From: Rubrivivax sp.
Lineage (GTDB): Bacteria > Pseudomonadota > Gammaproteobacteria > Burkholderiales > Burkholderiaceae_C
DNA: 64,000 nt
Direction: 5' to 3'
NCBI GenBank assembly: GCA_004210455.1
Contig: SEFA01000002.1
Coordinates: forward strand, 1-64,000
Positions 34,452 to 42,637 of this stretch are shown piece by piece; the first letter of the stretch is position 1, and each line of letters begins with the position of its first letter. Position numbers and translations under genes: made by a program. Under the pieces are notes generated by a model. That model saw only the letters and a program-made list of their open reading frames with translations, did not search any database and had not been told where the DNA came from.

Positions 34452-34539
34452 TCCCGAAACTTAGGCTGGCCTGAAGCGGCCGTGCTTTTTGAACGAGGGA
34501 AGGCGGGAAGGCGCTTTAGAACGCGCTTCAGGACGCGCT

Positions 34540-34950
34540 TCAGGACGCGCTGACGGCGCGCTTGCGCCCTGCCCGCTTCGGCGTCGCGCAGTCGGCGCAG
34601 CGTCCGTACAGCGTCAGCTCATGGCGTGCCACGGTGAAGCCTTCCGGCACCAGCTGCGCCATGTCGCCGGGGCAGGCATGCACGTCGAAGACGCGGCCGC
34701 AGTCCGTGCATTGGAAGTGGTGATGGTGGTCGTGGTGCGCCGATTCGTAGCGGGGGCTGTCACCGGGCAGCGACACCGACTGGATCTCGCCCGCCTCCAG
34801 CAGCTGCTTGAGGTTGCGGTAGACCGTCGCCAGCGACAGCCCCGGCACCTCGCCCTGCGCGGCGTCCAGCACTTCCTGCGGCGATAGCGGTCGTCCCGCG
34901 TCGTCGATGACGGTCCGGATGGCACTGCGCTGTCGGGTCGAACGTTCCAT
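34540..34950 (-). CDS. Fur-family metal-responsive repressor (probably Zur)
   Basis: ATG 34950 gives 136 residues; a TTG at 34959 is a possible earlier start. The N-terminal winged helix contains LSPQEVLDAAQ and the recognition helix LSLATVYRNLKQLLEAG. The metal domain has HHDHHHHFQCTDC (Cys81, Cys84) and a second pair Cys118-x2-Cys121, the structural zinc site. The His-rich loop is typical of zinc-type members. Divergent position next to a ZrgA-E-like zinc uptake operon with a palindromic operator between them supports Zur over Fur or PerR. The tail is Lys/Arg-rich. Confidence 0.82.
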   Translation of the reverse strand: MERSTRQRSAIRTVIDDAGRPLSPQEVLDAAQGEVPGLSLATVYRNLKQLLEAGEIQSVSLPGDSPRYESAHHDHHHHFQCTDCGRVFDVHACPGDMAQLVPEGFTVARHELTLYGRCADCATPKRAGRKRAVSAS

Positions 34951-35027
34951 GGGTGTCAAGGCGCGGGCGATCAGGGCACCGCAAAAGCAGGTCGGGTGGG
35001 CTCGAGCATTCTGTCACGCTGCTATAT

Positions 35028-35045
35028 TGCGAATGCGTTCGCATT
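35028..35045. promoter_or_regulatory. Palindromic operator between the Fur/Zur gene and the zinc operon
   Basis: Two overlapping inverted repeats are present: TGCGAA/TTCGCA (35028-35043) and AATGCG/CGCATT (35032-35045), next to an AT-rich TATATT (35023-35028) that could be a -10 element. Overlapping dyads are usual for Fur-family sites. It is the natural binding site for the adjacent regulator. Confidence 0.6.
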
Positions 35046-35091
35046 AGCATCAAAGGCAGGCGAACGGAAATTCTTCGCCTCGGAGAAGCCC

Positions 35092-35362
35092 ATGCCCATT
35101 GCCACCGCTGTCGAGGTCGTCGACGTCATCGACGTCAATACCGCCTTCGCCGATACCGCCGCCCAAGCCCCTCGCCTGCCCGCCACGGTACGCGGCGCGG
35201 CTCGCGCAGGTCCATGCCGTGATCCGGGCGCTCAACCCGGCCGCACGCATCATCGACGCCCGCCACGGCGACGTGCCGCTCGCCGCCTCGCCCATCACCT
35301 CGCCCGTGATCGATCCTTGGCCGAGGTGGGACCTCGACTCCCCGCAAGAAGGAATCCACTGA
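35092..35362 (+). pseudogene. Frameshifted remnant, possibly of a CobW/COG0523-type GTPase
   Basis: GGAG at 35081-35084 precedes ATG 35092, whose frame starts MPIATAVEVVDVIDVNTAFAD with good third-position GC. Around 35150-35180 the coding character moves to the next frame, which reads YAARLAQVHAVIRALNPAAR and then IIDARHGDVPLAA to a TGA at 35360-35362. That second part resembles the segment after the GTPase core in CobW-type zinc chaperones (alpha helix, then LNP and a short strand). The P-loop and C-terminal domain are absent. CobW-like genes are often Zur targets, which fits the place. It could instead be an unknown small gene with a sequencing error. Confidence 0.35.
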
Positions 35363-35363
35363 G

Positions 35364-35915
35364 ATGATCCCGAAGAAGAACTCCCGCCGCTCCCACGCCG
35401 TCGCGCTGGTGGCCGGCCTGATGATGGTCGGCGCTGCACACGCTCACGGCGACAAGCACGAGCACGGCGTCGTGCACCTGGACGTCGCGATCGAGGGCGA
35501 CACGCTGGCGATCCAACTGGAATCGCCGCTGGACAGCGTGCTCGGCTTCGAGCGCCAGCCGCGCACGCCGGCGGAGCGCCAGTCCGTCGAGCGGATGCTC
35601 GCCACGCTGCGCGGCGGCGCGGTGCTCTTCACGCCGGATGCGCGCGGGCAGTGCCGATTCGAAGAGGCCCAGCTCGAATCCGGCCTGATCGCCGGACCGC
35701 CCACCGACAGCGCCGCGAACAGGTCGGAGCACCTGGACGTCGACGTCAGCTATCGCTTCCGCTGCGCCGCGGCGACCGATCTGAAGACGCTGTCGCATCA
35801 GCTGTTCGCGCTGTTCCCGCGCATCCAGCGCATCGATGCGCAGGTCGCGACGCCGAAGGGGCAATCCCGCCAGGTGCTGCAACGCCCGGCCGCGACGCTG
35901 ACGCTCGGCGGCTGA
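35364..35915 (+). CDS. zrgA: Periplasmic zinc-binding protein, ZrgA-like (DUF2796)
   Basis: The 183-residue protein has a signal peptide (basic start, then VALVAGLMMVGAAHA). The mature N-terminus is His-rich (HGDKHEHGVVHLDVAIEGD), a zinc-binding feature. The body matches the DUF2796/ZrgA pattern (LAIQLESPLDSVLGFERQP, then YRFRCAAATDLKTLSHQLF). In Vibrio, ZrgA is the periplasmic part of the ZrgA-E zinc uptake system. Here it heads a compact operon with an ABC ATPase, an FtsX-like permease and two DUF3299 proteins, behind a Fur/Zur-type operator. Confidence 0.82.
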   Translation: MIPKKNSRRSHAVALVAGLMMVGAAHAHGDKHEHGVVHLDVAIEGDTLAIQLESPLDSVLGFERQPRTPAERQSVERMLATLRGGAVLFTPDARGQCRFEEAQLESGLIAGPPTDSAANRSEHLDVDVSYRFRCAAATDLKTLSHQLFALFPRIQRIDAQVATPKGQSRQVLQRPAATLTLGG

Positions 35916-35917
35916 CG

Positions 35918-36640
35918 ATGACCGTGCCCGCGATGACCGTGCCCGTTCTGGAAGCCCGGGACCTGACCTTCCGCTGGCCGCGCGCCACGCGGGACTGCCT
36001 GGACATCGCTGCGCTGCGCGTCGAGCCCGGCGAGGCCGTCTTCCTGCGCGGACCCAGCGGCTCGGGCAAGAGCACGCTGCTGTCGCTGATCGCGGGCGTG
36101 CTCACGCCGCGCGCGGGACGGCTGAAGCTGCTCGGCCATGAGTTGTCGGAGTGCTCCGGCCGCCAGCGCGACCGGCTGCGCGCCGACCATGTCGGCTTCA
36201 TCTTCCAGCAGTTCAACCTGCTGCCCTACCGCTCGGCGCTGGACAACGTGCTGCTGAGCTGCGAGTTCTCGCGCCGCCGCGCCACGCTGGCCGGGCAGCC
36301 GCGGAAACGCGCGCGGGAGCTGCTCCAGCGCATGGGCCTGGGCGCCGAGCTGATCGCGCGGCGTGCGAGCGAGCTCTCCGTCGGCCAGCAGCAGCGCGTG
36401 GCCGCGGCGCGCGCGCTCATCGGCCATCCGGACCTGGTGATCGCCGACGAGCCGACCTCCGCACTCGACGACGCGCATCGCGACGCCTTCATGGCCATCC
36501 TGCGCGAGGTCTGCGCCGAGTCCGGCAGCGCGCTCCTGTTCGTCAGCCACGACACGCGGCTCGCCGCGCGCTTCCCGCGCTGTCTGGACCTGCCCGCACT
36601 GCAGCGCGGCTCGGCGCGCGTCGAGGAAACCATCGCATGA
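35918..36640 (+). CDS. ABC transporter ATP-binding protein of the zinc uptake operon
   Basis: ATG 35918 gives 240 residues. Walker A is GPSGSGKST, the Q-loop is FIFQQFNLLP, the signature is LSVGQQQRVA, Walker B is LVIADEPTSALD, and the switch histidine is in FVSHDTR. The sequence is of the LolD/MacB type, which pairs with FtsX-like permeases, not the ZnuC type. It lies two bases after zrgA and overlaps the permease gene by four (ATGA). It is probably the equivalent of the Vibrio Zrg ATPase. Confidence 0.9.
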   Translation: MTVPAMTVPVLEARDLTFRWPRATRDCLDIAALRVEPGEAVFLRGPSGSGKSTLLSLIAGVLTPRAGRLKLLGHELSECSGRQRDRLRADHVGFIFQQFNLLPYRSALDNVLLSCEFSRRRATLAGQPRKRARELLQRMGLGAELIARRASELSVGQQQRVAAARALIGHPDLVIADEPTSALDDAHRDAFMAILREVCAESGSALLFVSHDTRLAARFPRCLDLPALQRGSARVEETIA

Positions 36641-37986
36641 AAGCGCTCATCCGCCTCGCCGCGCAGAGCGCGTGGAACCGCCGTTTCGTGCTGTCGCTCG
36701 TGGTGCTCTCGATCGCGCTGTCGACGCTGCTGCTGCTCGGCATCGCGCGGCTGCGCGACGACGTCCGCAAGAACTTCGCGCAGTCGGTCTCCGGCACCGA
36801 CCTGATCGTCGGCGCCCGAACGGGCTCGGTCCAGCTGCTGCTGTATTCGGTCTTCCGCATCGGCGGTGCGACCAACAACATCCAGTGGTCCAGCGTGCAG
36901 TCGCTGGCCGAGCTGCCCGGCGTGGACTGGGTCGTGCCGATCTCGCTCGGCGACTCGCACCGGGGCTTCCCGGTCGTCGCGACGACGGGCGACTACTTCC
37001 GCCGCTTCCGGTACGGGGATGCTCAACCCCTGGCGCTGGCAGGGGGCCGCGCGTTCGACGACGCGCTCGCCGATTCGAAGGGATCGAATGGATCGAATCG
37101 ATCAAGCAGCCCGGATGGATCGAAGGAAGCGAAGGGATTGCCGCCCGATCTCTTCGGCGTCGTGCTCGGCGCCGACGTCGCAGCCTCGCTGGGCTATCGG
37201 ATCGGCGACAAGGTCGTTCTCAGCCACGGCGACGGCGCACTCGCCGCCAATGACCATGCGGACAAGCCTTTCCACGTCATCGGCGTGATGCAGCGCACCG
37301 GCACGCCGGTGGACCGGTCGCTGCACATCAGCCTCGCGGCGATGGAAGCCATCCACCTCGACTGGGTCGCCGGCGCGCCTATCCCCGGGCAGGCGGTCAG
37401 CCTCGATGCCCTGGCCGGGCAAGACCTGACACCGCACCAGGTGACGGCCGCGCTGGTCGGGTTGAAGCGGCGCACGGCGGTGTTCTCGACGCAGCGGCGC
37501 ATCAACGACTTCCCCGGCGAGCCGCTGATGGCCATCCTGCCAGGCGTCGCGCTGGACGAGCTGTGGGACGTGGTGGCGCTCGGCGAGCGCAGCTTGACGC
37601 TGATGAGCGCGATGGTCGCGGCGGTGAGCCTGTGCGGGTTGGTCGCGGTCATTCTCGCCGGCCTCAACGAACGTCGCCGCGAGCTCGCCATCCTGCGCGC
37701 CGTCGGCGCCAATCCGGTGCGGATCTTCAGCCTGCTGGCGGTCGAGGGCATGCTGGTCACCGTCTGCGGCGTCGTGCTCGGCGCCGCGCTGTGCCTGCTG
37801 CTGATCGCCGGGCTGGGGCCGTGGGTGCAGCTGCGCTTCGGCATCGGCCTCAGCGCCGGACTGCCGTCGGCGGACCAATGGCAACTGCTGGGCCTCATCA
37901 CCGCACTCGGCTGGGCGGCCAGCCTGCTGCCCGGACTTCGTGCCTACGCGCTGTCGCTCAGCGACGGCCTCTCTCCGAAGGTCTGA
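36637..37986 (+). CDS. FtsX/MacB-like ABC permease of the zinc uptake operon
   Basis: ATG 36637 gives 449 residues with a MacB-type layout: one N-terminal membrane helix (about 19-38), a large periplasmic domain (about 45-320) and three C-terminal helices (about 325-350, 373-400, 423-440). Near the third cytoplasmic loop it has LNERRRELAILRAVGANPVRIF, the classic FtsX-family coupling motif. The periplasmic domain carries a Ser/Asn/Gly insertion (about 149-167) encoded by repeated GGATCGAA units, which looks like a recent expansion. Such transporters usually do mechanical work on periplasmic partners, here ZrgA and the DUF3299 proteins. Confidence 0.88.
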   Translation: MKALIRLAAQSAWNRRFVLSLVVLSIALSTLLLLGIARLRDDVRKNFAQSVSGTDLIVGARTGSVQLLLYSVFRIGGATNNIQWSSVQSLAELPGVDWVVPISLGDSHRGFPVVATTGDYFRRFRYGDAQPLALAGGRAFDDALADSKGSNGSNRSSSPDGSKEAKGLPPDLFGVVLGADVAASLGYRIGDKVVLSHGDGALAANDHADKPFHVIGVMQRTGTPVDRSLHISLAAMEAIHLDWVAGAPIPGQAVSLDALAGQDLTPHQVTAALVGLKRRTAVFSTQRRINDFPGEPLMAILPGVALDELWDVVALGERSLTLMSAMVAAVSLCGLVAVILAGLNERRRELAILRAVGANPVRIFSLLAVEGMLVTVCGVVLGAALCLLLIAGLGPWVQLRFGIGLSAGLPSADQWQLLGLITALGWAASLLPGLRAYALSLSDGLSPKV

Positions 37987-37987
37987 C

Positions 37988-38608
37988 ATGACATCCCTTC
38001 CCCGCCCTGCATTCTCCCTGCCGGCTGTCGTCCTGCTGGTGGCGCTCGCGGTCACGCTTCCCGCCGCCTCTGCCGGTGCCGCAACAGCGACACCATCCAC
38101 TTCCACCGTGCCGGCCGCTTCTCAAGTGGCCAGCGCGCCGACGTCCGGCTATCGCGACCTCACCTGGATCCAGCTCGTTCCGCCGGGCTGGGATCCGATG
38201 AAGCGTTTCCGCGACGTCGGCATCGGACGTCTGAGCGACAACAGCCCGCGCACCGCCGCGCTGATGGCGGATCTGCGCGACGAGCTGGACAACGCGCCGC
38301 TGGTCGAATCGCTGCAGGACGCGCCGGTGCGCCTGCCCGGCTACGTCGTGCCGCTGCAGACCGATCGCGACGGCGTGCGGGAGTTCCTGCTCGTTCCCTA
38401 CTTCGGCGCCTGCATCCACATGCCGCCCCCGCCGGCGAACCAGATCATCCTGGTGAAGCTCGCCCAGCCTTCGAAGCAGCTGCGGTCCATGGACACGGTC
38501 TGGGCCAGCGGCGTGATGCGCCTGGACCGGCAGCCCAGCGACATGGGCGTCAGCGGTTATCGCCTGGACGCGGCGAACGTCGAGCCTTACCGGAACAAGC
38601 CGCGTTGA
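37988..38608 (+). CDS. Secreted DUF3299 protein, first copy
   Basis: ATG 37988 gives 206 residues with a signal peptide (about 1-32, ending SAGA). The DUF3299 core has WIQLVPPGWDPM, ALMADLRDELDNAPLV, VRLPGYVVPLQ, and the invariant stretch FLLVPYFGACIHMPPPPANQ with a conserved Cys and His. This core resembles a small OB/beta fold. The Cys-x-His pair followed by prolines suggests a metal site. It is the fourth gene of the operon, one base after the permease. Vibrio zrg operons also include DUF3299 genes. Confidence 0.82.
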   Translation: MTSLPRPAFSLPAVVLLVALAVTLPAASAGAATATPSTSTVPAASQVASAPTSGYRDLTWIQLVPPGWDPMKRFRDVGIGRLSDNSPRTAALMADLRDELDNAPLVESLQDAPVRLPGYVVPLQTDRDGVREFLLVPYFGACIHMPPPPANQIILVKLAQPSKQLRSMDTVWASGVMRLDRQPSDMGVSGYRLDAANVEPYRNKPR

Positions 38609-38619
38609 TCGCACGGATC

Positions 38620-39255
38620 ATGCGTTCCTGGCTCTCCTTGCGATCCTGGCGCTTGCCGTGGACTTCTGGGGCGCTGCTCTTGGTCGTCGCCATCGGCGTT
38701 CCCGCGGGCCTCCTGCTGAACCGGACCGATCCGTCCCAGGCGATCGCCTCGGCGCCGCTCGCGACCGATCCGCCTTCGGACGTGAAGACGATCGAATGGA
38801 CGGAACTCATGCCGCCGGGATGGGATCCGCGCTCCAAGGTGGGAAAGGCGGGAAAGGCGGGAACGGCGGGAGGGACCGACATCTCCAAGCTCGCGGACGA
38901 CGATCCCATCGCACGCCAGATGCTGAAGGATCTGCGGGACGCCTTCGACAACGCGCCGGTGCGTCCGGAGCTCGACGGCCGCCGCGTGCGTCTGCGCGGC
39001 TACGCGGTGCCCGTGGGCGTCGGCTGGGGCGGCACCGACGAGTTCCTGCTGGTGCCCACCTTCGGCGCCTGCATCCACAGTCCGCCGCCGCCGCCCAACC
39101 AGATCGTCTATGTGAAAACGCCCTCGAAGATCGAGGGCGTCCGTGCCATGTCCATCGTGACGGTCACCGGCACGCTGGAGGTGCACGCCATCGACTCGGC
39201 CCTCGCGACCAGCGGCTATCGGCTCGTGCCGGAAACGGTGCGCGTGGAGCGCTGA
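38620..39255 (+). CDS. DUF3299 protein, second copy (membrane-anchored)
   Basis: ATG 38620 gives 211 residues; a TTG at 38605 overlapping the previous stop is possible. An N-terminal hydrophobic helix (SGALLLVVAIGVPAGLLL) is a signal or anchor. The core repeats the first copy: WTELMPPGWDPR, QMLKDLRDAFDNAPV, VRLRGYAVPVGVGW, FLLVPTFGACIHSPPPPPNQ. Between them is a short repeat (GKAGKAGTAGG) from three 9-base units at 38841-38867. The two genes are diverged tandem paralogues and end the zinc operon. Confidence 0.82.
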   Translation: MRSWLSLRSWRLPWTSGALLLVVAIGVPAGLLLNRTDPSQAIASAPLATDPPSDVKTIEWTELMPPGWDPRSKVGKAGKAGTAGGTDISKLADDDPIARQMLKDLRDAFDNAPVRPELDGRRVRLRGYAVPVGVGWGGTDEFLLVPTFGACIHSPPPPPNQIVYVKTPSKIEGVRAMSIVTVTGTLEVHAIDSALATSGYRLVPETVRVER

Positions 39256-39299
39256 AGACGCGATCCGTCAGCCGAGGCCGACGGCGGTTCCGCAGCCGG

Positions 39300-40718
39300 T
39301 CAATATTCGTCGCCCGGGCCGACGTAGCCTGGCGCGAGGTTCTCGAATTTGGTGTTCTGTCTCGCGAAGGCCAGCTTCACCGTGCCCACCGGGCCGTTAC
39401 GCTGCTTGGCGATGATGATTTCCGCCACGCCCGGCTCCTTGCACTCGTCCTTGGTGTAGTACTCGTCGCGGTAGATGAACATGATGATGTCCGCATCCTG
39501 CTCGATGGCGCCCGACTCGCGCAGGTCGGACATCATCGGTCGCTTGTCCGGCCTCGTTTCCACCGACCGGTTCAGCTGCGACAACGCGATCACCGGGCAG
39601 CGCAGCTCCTTGGCCAGCGCCTTCAGGCCCCGCGAGATCTCGCCGACGACGGTCGCGCGGTTCTCCTCGCTGCCGCCGCCGTTGCCGCTCATCAGCTGCA
39701 GGTAGTCGATGATGATCAGGCCGATCTGGCCCGAGATGCGCGCCTGGCGCCGCGCTCTGGAGCGCACCTCGCTGGGCGACAGGCCCGGGCTCTCGTCGAT
39801 GTAGATCGGCGCGTTGCCGAGCTTGTCGACGGCCTCGGCCAGCCGGCCCCATTCATCGTCCTTCAGGCGTCCCGTGCGCAGCCCGCTCTGGTCGATGCGG
39901 CCGATCGAGCCGACCATCCGCAAGGCCAGCTGCGCGGCGCCCATTTCCATCGAGTAGATGATGACCGGCAGGCCCTCGTTGATCGCCACGGCCTCGCCGA
40001 TGTTGATCGCGAACGCGGTCTTGCCCATCGACGGCCGCGCCGCCAGGATGATCAGGTCCCCGCGCTGCAGGCCGGCCGTCATGCGGTCCAGGTCGTAGAA
40101 GCCGGTGCGAACGCCGGTGACGTCCTCGGCGCCCTGCTCGGCCAGCTCGTTGACACGGTCCATCAGCTCGACCATCAGCCGGTCCATGCTCTGGAAACCG
40201 GTGCCGCCGCGCGAGCCTTCCTCGTTGATGCGGAAGATCTTGCCTTCGGCCTCGTCCAGGATCTCATTGACCGCTCGGCCGGCGGGATTCAGCGCGGCGG
40301 TCGCGATCTCGTCCGAGGTCGCCACCAGCTTGCGCAGGATGGCGCGCTCACGGACGATTTCGGCGTAGCGCCGCAGGTTGGCCGCGCTGGGCACGCCCTG
40401 CGCCAGCGCGTTCAGATAGGCCAGCCCACCGCACTCCTCGGCCTTGCCGAGCGAGGTCAATTCCTCGAACACCGTCACCACGTCCGCCGGCTTGCCGCCG
40501 TTGATGAGCTTGCCGATCGCGGCGTAGACCTGCTTGTGCTCGTAGCGGTAGAAGTCGGTGTCGCTGAGCGTGTCCGCCGCCTTGTCCCAGGCGGTGTTGT
40601 CGATCAGCAGGCCGCCGAGCACGCTCTGCTCGGCTTCCACCGAGTTGGGCGGCACGCGCAGTCGCGCGATGTCGCTGTCGCTGGCACTGGATCCTGGCGG
40701 GGTGAAGATCGCGGACAT
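39300..40718 (-). CDS. dnaB: Replicative DNA helicase DnaB
   Basis: DnaB is the hexameric 5'-3' helicase of the replication fork. ATG 40718 (MSAIFTPPGS) gives 472 residues; a TTG nine bases earlier has no better ribosome site. The N-terminal domain (VPPNSVEAEQSVLGGLLIDN) is followed by the RecA-like ATPase with Walker A in ARPSMGKT, Walker B in LIIIDYLQLM, and the arginine-rich end RQARISGQIG. The C-terminus ends FENLAPGYVGPGDEY. A DnaA-box-like TTGTCCACA (one mismatch, 40719-40727, minus strand) touches the start codon. There is no intein. Confidence 0.97.
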   Translation of the reverse strand: MSAIFTPPGSSASDSDIARLRVPPNSVEAEQSVLGGLLIDNTAWDKAADTLSDTDFYRYEHKQVYAAIGKLINGGKPADVVTVFEELTSLGKAEECGGLAYLNALAQGVPSAANLRRYAEIVRERAILRKLVATSDEIATAALNPAGRAVNEILDEAEGKIFRINEEGSRGGTGFQSMDRLMVELMDRVNELAEQGAEDVTGVRTGFYDLDRMTAGLQRGDLIILAARPSMGKTAFAINIGEAVAINEGLPVIIYSMEMGAAQLALRMVGSIGRIDQSGLRTGRLKDDEWGRLAEAVDKLGNAPIYIDESPGLSPSEVRSRARRQARISGQIGLIIIDYLQLMSGNGGGSEENRATVVGEISRGLKALAKELRCPVIALSQLNRSVETRPDKRPMMSDLRESGAIEQDADIIMFIYRDEYYTKDECKEPGVAEIIIAKQRNGPVGTVKLAFARQNTKFENLAPGYVGPGDEY

Positions 40719-40789
40719 TGTGGACAAGCCTGTGGATGGACGTTTGATAGCTTGTGGAGCGAGCGGGATAACTCAAGCCCCTGAAAAGC

Positions 40790-40823
40790 AGAAAGCCGAC
40801 CGCTTTGCAGCTGTCGGCTTTCT
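40790..40823 (-). terminator. Terminator of the rpsF-priB-rpsR-rplI operon
   Basis: AGAAAGCCGAC (40790-40800) pairs with GTCGGCTTTCT (40813-40823), an 11-bp stem ending on both sides in T/A-rich bases. It lies about 95 bases after the rplI stop and about 70 bases before dnaB, separating the operon from dnaB on the same strand. Confidence 0.8.
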
Positions 40824-40916
40824 TGATGTTGCCCCGTTCTTGGCCGGTCGTGTGACCCGCGAATCCCGTGACAACCCCGATGGACGCGCAGAGCGCCCAA
40901 CGGGTGTTTCGAGCAA

Positions 40917-41369
40917 TTACTCGATCTCGGCGACGACCTTCACGGTCACTTCCACCACCACGTCGGTGTGCGGAGCGACGTTGATCGGGAACTCGCCGAC
41001 GGTCTTCAGCGGACCGTTAGGCAGACGCACTTGCGACTTGACGATGGCCGTGCCGGCCTTCGTCAGCGCTTCGGCGATGTCGGCATTGGTCACGGAACCG
41101 AACAGACGACCGTCGACACCGGCCTTCTGCGAGATGGTCACGGTGATACCGCTGATCTTCTCGCCCAGGGCCTGCGCAGCGGCAAACTTCTCGGCGGCGA
41201 CCTTTTCCAGTTCGGCGCGCTTGGCTTCGAATTCCTTGATCGCGGCTTCCGTGGCGCGGCGCGCCTGGCGGGTCGGGATCAGGAAGTTGCGGGCATAGCC
41301 GTCCTTGACCTTGACGACGTCGCCGAGGTTACCCAGGTTGGCCACTTTTTCCAGCAGGATGACTTGCAT
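40917..41369 (-). CDS. rplI: 50S ribosomal protein L9
   Basis: L9 binds 23S rRNA at the base of the L1 stalk. ATG 41369 gives 150 residues starting [21 protein letters not shown] and continuing [10 protein letters not shown], the L9 signature. A long connecting helix (about 40-75) leads to the C-terminal domain ([28 protein letters not shown]). It is the last gene of the rpsF-priB-rpsR-rplI operon, 11 bases after rpsR. Confidence 0.97.
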   Translation of the reverse strand: MQVILLEKVANLGNLGDVVKVKDGYARNFLIPTRQARRATEAAIKEFEAKRAELEKVAAEKFAAAQALGEKISGITVTISQKAGVDGRLFGSVTNADIAEALTKAGTAIVKSQVRLPNGPLKTVGEFPINVAPHTDVVVEVTVKVVAEIE

Positions 41370-41380
41370 GGGTGGACTCC

Positions 41381-41671
41381 TTAGACCTTGTGCTGGTCGC
41401 TGTACGGCAGCAGGGCCAGGAAGCGGGCGCGCTTGATGCACACCGACAGCTGACGCTGGAAGAAGGCGCGCGTGCCGGTCAGGCGGGCGGGCACGATCTT
41501 GCCGTTTTCACCGATGAAGTCGCGCAGGACGTCGACGTCCTTGTAGTCGATCTGCTCAACACCGGCGACGGTGAAGCGGCAGAAACGCTTGCGGCGGAAC
41601 AGCAGCGATTGTTGGTTGCGCTTGGGCTTGCGGTCCTTCGAGAACCGACCTTTACCACGTGGCGGGGGCAT
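41381..41671 (-). CDS. rpsR: 30S ribosomal protein S18
   Basis: S18 pairs with S6 on the small-subunit platform. The 96-residue protein has a basic N-terminus ([19 protein letters not shown]) and the family core [21 protein letters not shown], then [28 protein letters not shown]. Position between priB and rplI is the standard betaproteobacterial order. The ribosome site GGAG lies a few bases before ATG 41671. Confidence 0.97.
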   Translation of the reverse strand: MPPPRGKGRFSKDRKPKRNQQSLLFRRKRFCRFTVAGVEQIDYKDVDVLRDFIGENGKIVPARLTGTRAFFQRQLSVCIKRARFLALLPYSDQHKV

Positions 41672-41737
41672 AGTGAACTCCTGCTATCTATCCAGATTGA
41701 AACGATCTGCGCGACCTGTTGTCCTGCTCATGCCCGT

Positions 41738-42022
41738 TCAGTCCGCGAAGCCGGTGATGTGAAACACCGTGCCTCGCCCCTGTCGCTGTGCCGAGAGAAA
41801 TCCGGTGAACACCGTCTTCTCCGTCAGGCTCAACGCCTGGATCCGCTTCACGATGTCACCGAGGGCCACCGCCTTGATCTCCATCGCGACTTTGCGCGGG
41901 GAGCCGGCTTCGTCGACCATGGACTCGTGCTTGAGCATCAAGTCCAGGGCGGGGAGCCCGGCGGGGGTGTATCGGATCGCCGCGATGTCGAGGATCTGCG
42001 CCTGCAGGACCAGTCGGTTCAT
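41738..42022 (-). CDS. priB: Primosomal replication protein N (PriB)
   Basis: PriB is a small single-stranded-DNA-binding OB-fold protein that helps PriA reload DnaB at stalled forks. The 94-residue protein begins MNRLVLQAQILDIAAIRYTP and has GLPALDLMLKHES, as in betaproteobacterial PriB. It is embedded between rpsF and rpsR, its standard place. Its presence helps exclude groups that lack priB here. Confidence 0.92.
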   Translation of the reverse strand: MNRLVLQAQILDIAAIRYTPAGLPALDLMLKHESMVDEAGSPRKVAMEIKAVALGDIVKRIQALSLTEKTVFTGFLSAQRQGRGTVFHITGFAD

Positions 42023-42091
42023 GCGTGCGGGCAGGCTCGGCGGATCAGGATTCGGGAACGCTCAGAAACGTCAGCGGTCGCGCTTGTCAGC

Positions 42092-42454
42092 TCAGGCGGT
42101 CGCTTCTTGCGGGGCCTTGCGGGCTTCTTCGCGTTCGACGGCCTTCATCATCACCGACGGGTTCGTCTCGGCCTTGTCCTTGACGACGGTCAGGTGACGC
42201 AGCACGGCGTCGTTGAAGCGGAAACCGGTCTCGATTTCAGCCAGGATTTCCTTGCTGCACTCGATGTTCAGGCACAGGTAATGCGCCTTGGCCAGCTTCT
42301 GGATCTGATAGGCCAGTTGACGGCGGCCCCAGTCTTCCACGCGATGCACCTTGCCACCACCGTTGGTGACCAGGCCCTTGTAGCGCTCCAGCATCGCCGG
42401 AACTTGTTCGCTTTGATCCGGATGGATCAGCAGAACGATTTCGTAATGACGCAT
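42092..42454 (-). CDS. rpsF: 30S ribosomal protein S6
   Basis: S6 forms a heterodimer with S18 on the 30S platform. The 120-residue protein starts [22 protein letters not shown] and has [19 protein letters not shown] and HYLCLNIEC, all S6 landmarks, ending in a Glu/Lys/Ala-rich tail. It is the first gene of the rpsF operon. The 180 bases upstream hold no gene and no clear promoter. Confidence 0.97.
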   Translation of the reverse strand: MRHYEIVLLIHPDQSEQVPAMLERYKGLVTNGGGKVHRVEDWGRRQLAYQIQKLAKAHYLCLNIECSKEILAEIETGFRFNDAVLRHLTVVKDKAETNPSVMMKAVEREEARKAPQEATA

Positions 42455-42637
42455 TCGAACTCCTTATGGATTTCGGCGACCTCCGGCACGGTGCACAAAC
42501 CACAGTTGGTGAACACCAGCCCTCGGCCTGAAAGCCGGACCCCAGCGTCTACTCGTGGGCCCGGCAAGGGGAATCGAACATTCTAGACGAGTTCGGACGT
42601 CGCGTCCATCCGGCGTGCAGTTCCCGCTCCGACGTCC

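Noticed and set aside
42555-42590. A tRNA-like T-loop (GTTCGATTCC on the minus strand) near the rpsF promoter
   Set aside because: The five bases on either side do not pair, and no anticodon or acceptor stem fits, so it is not a tRNA and is too short to call a remnant.
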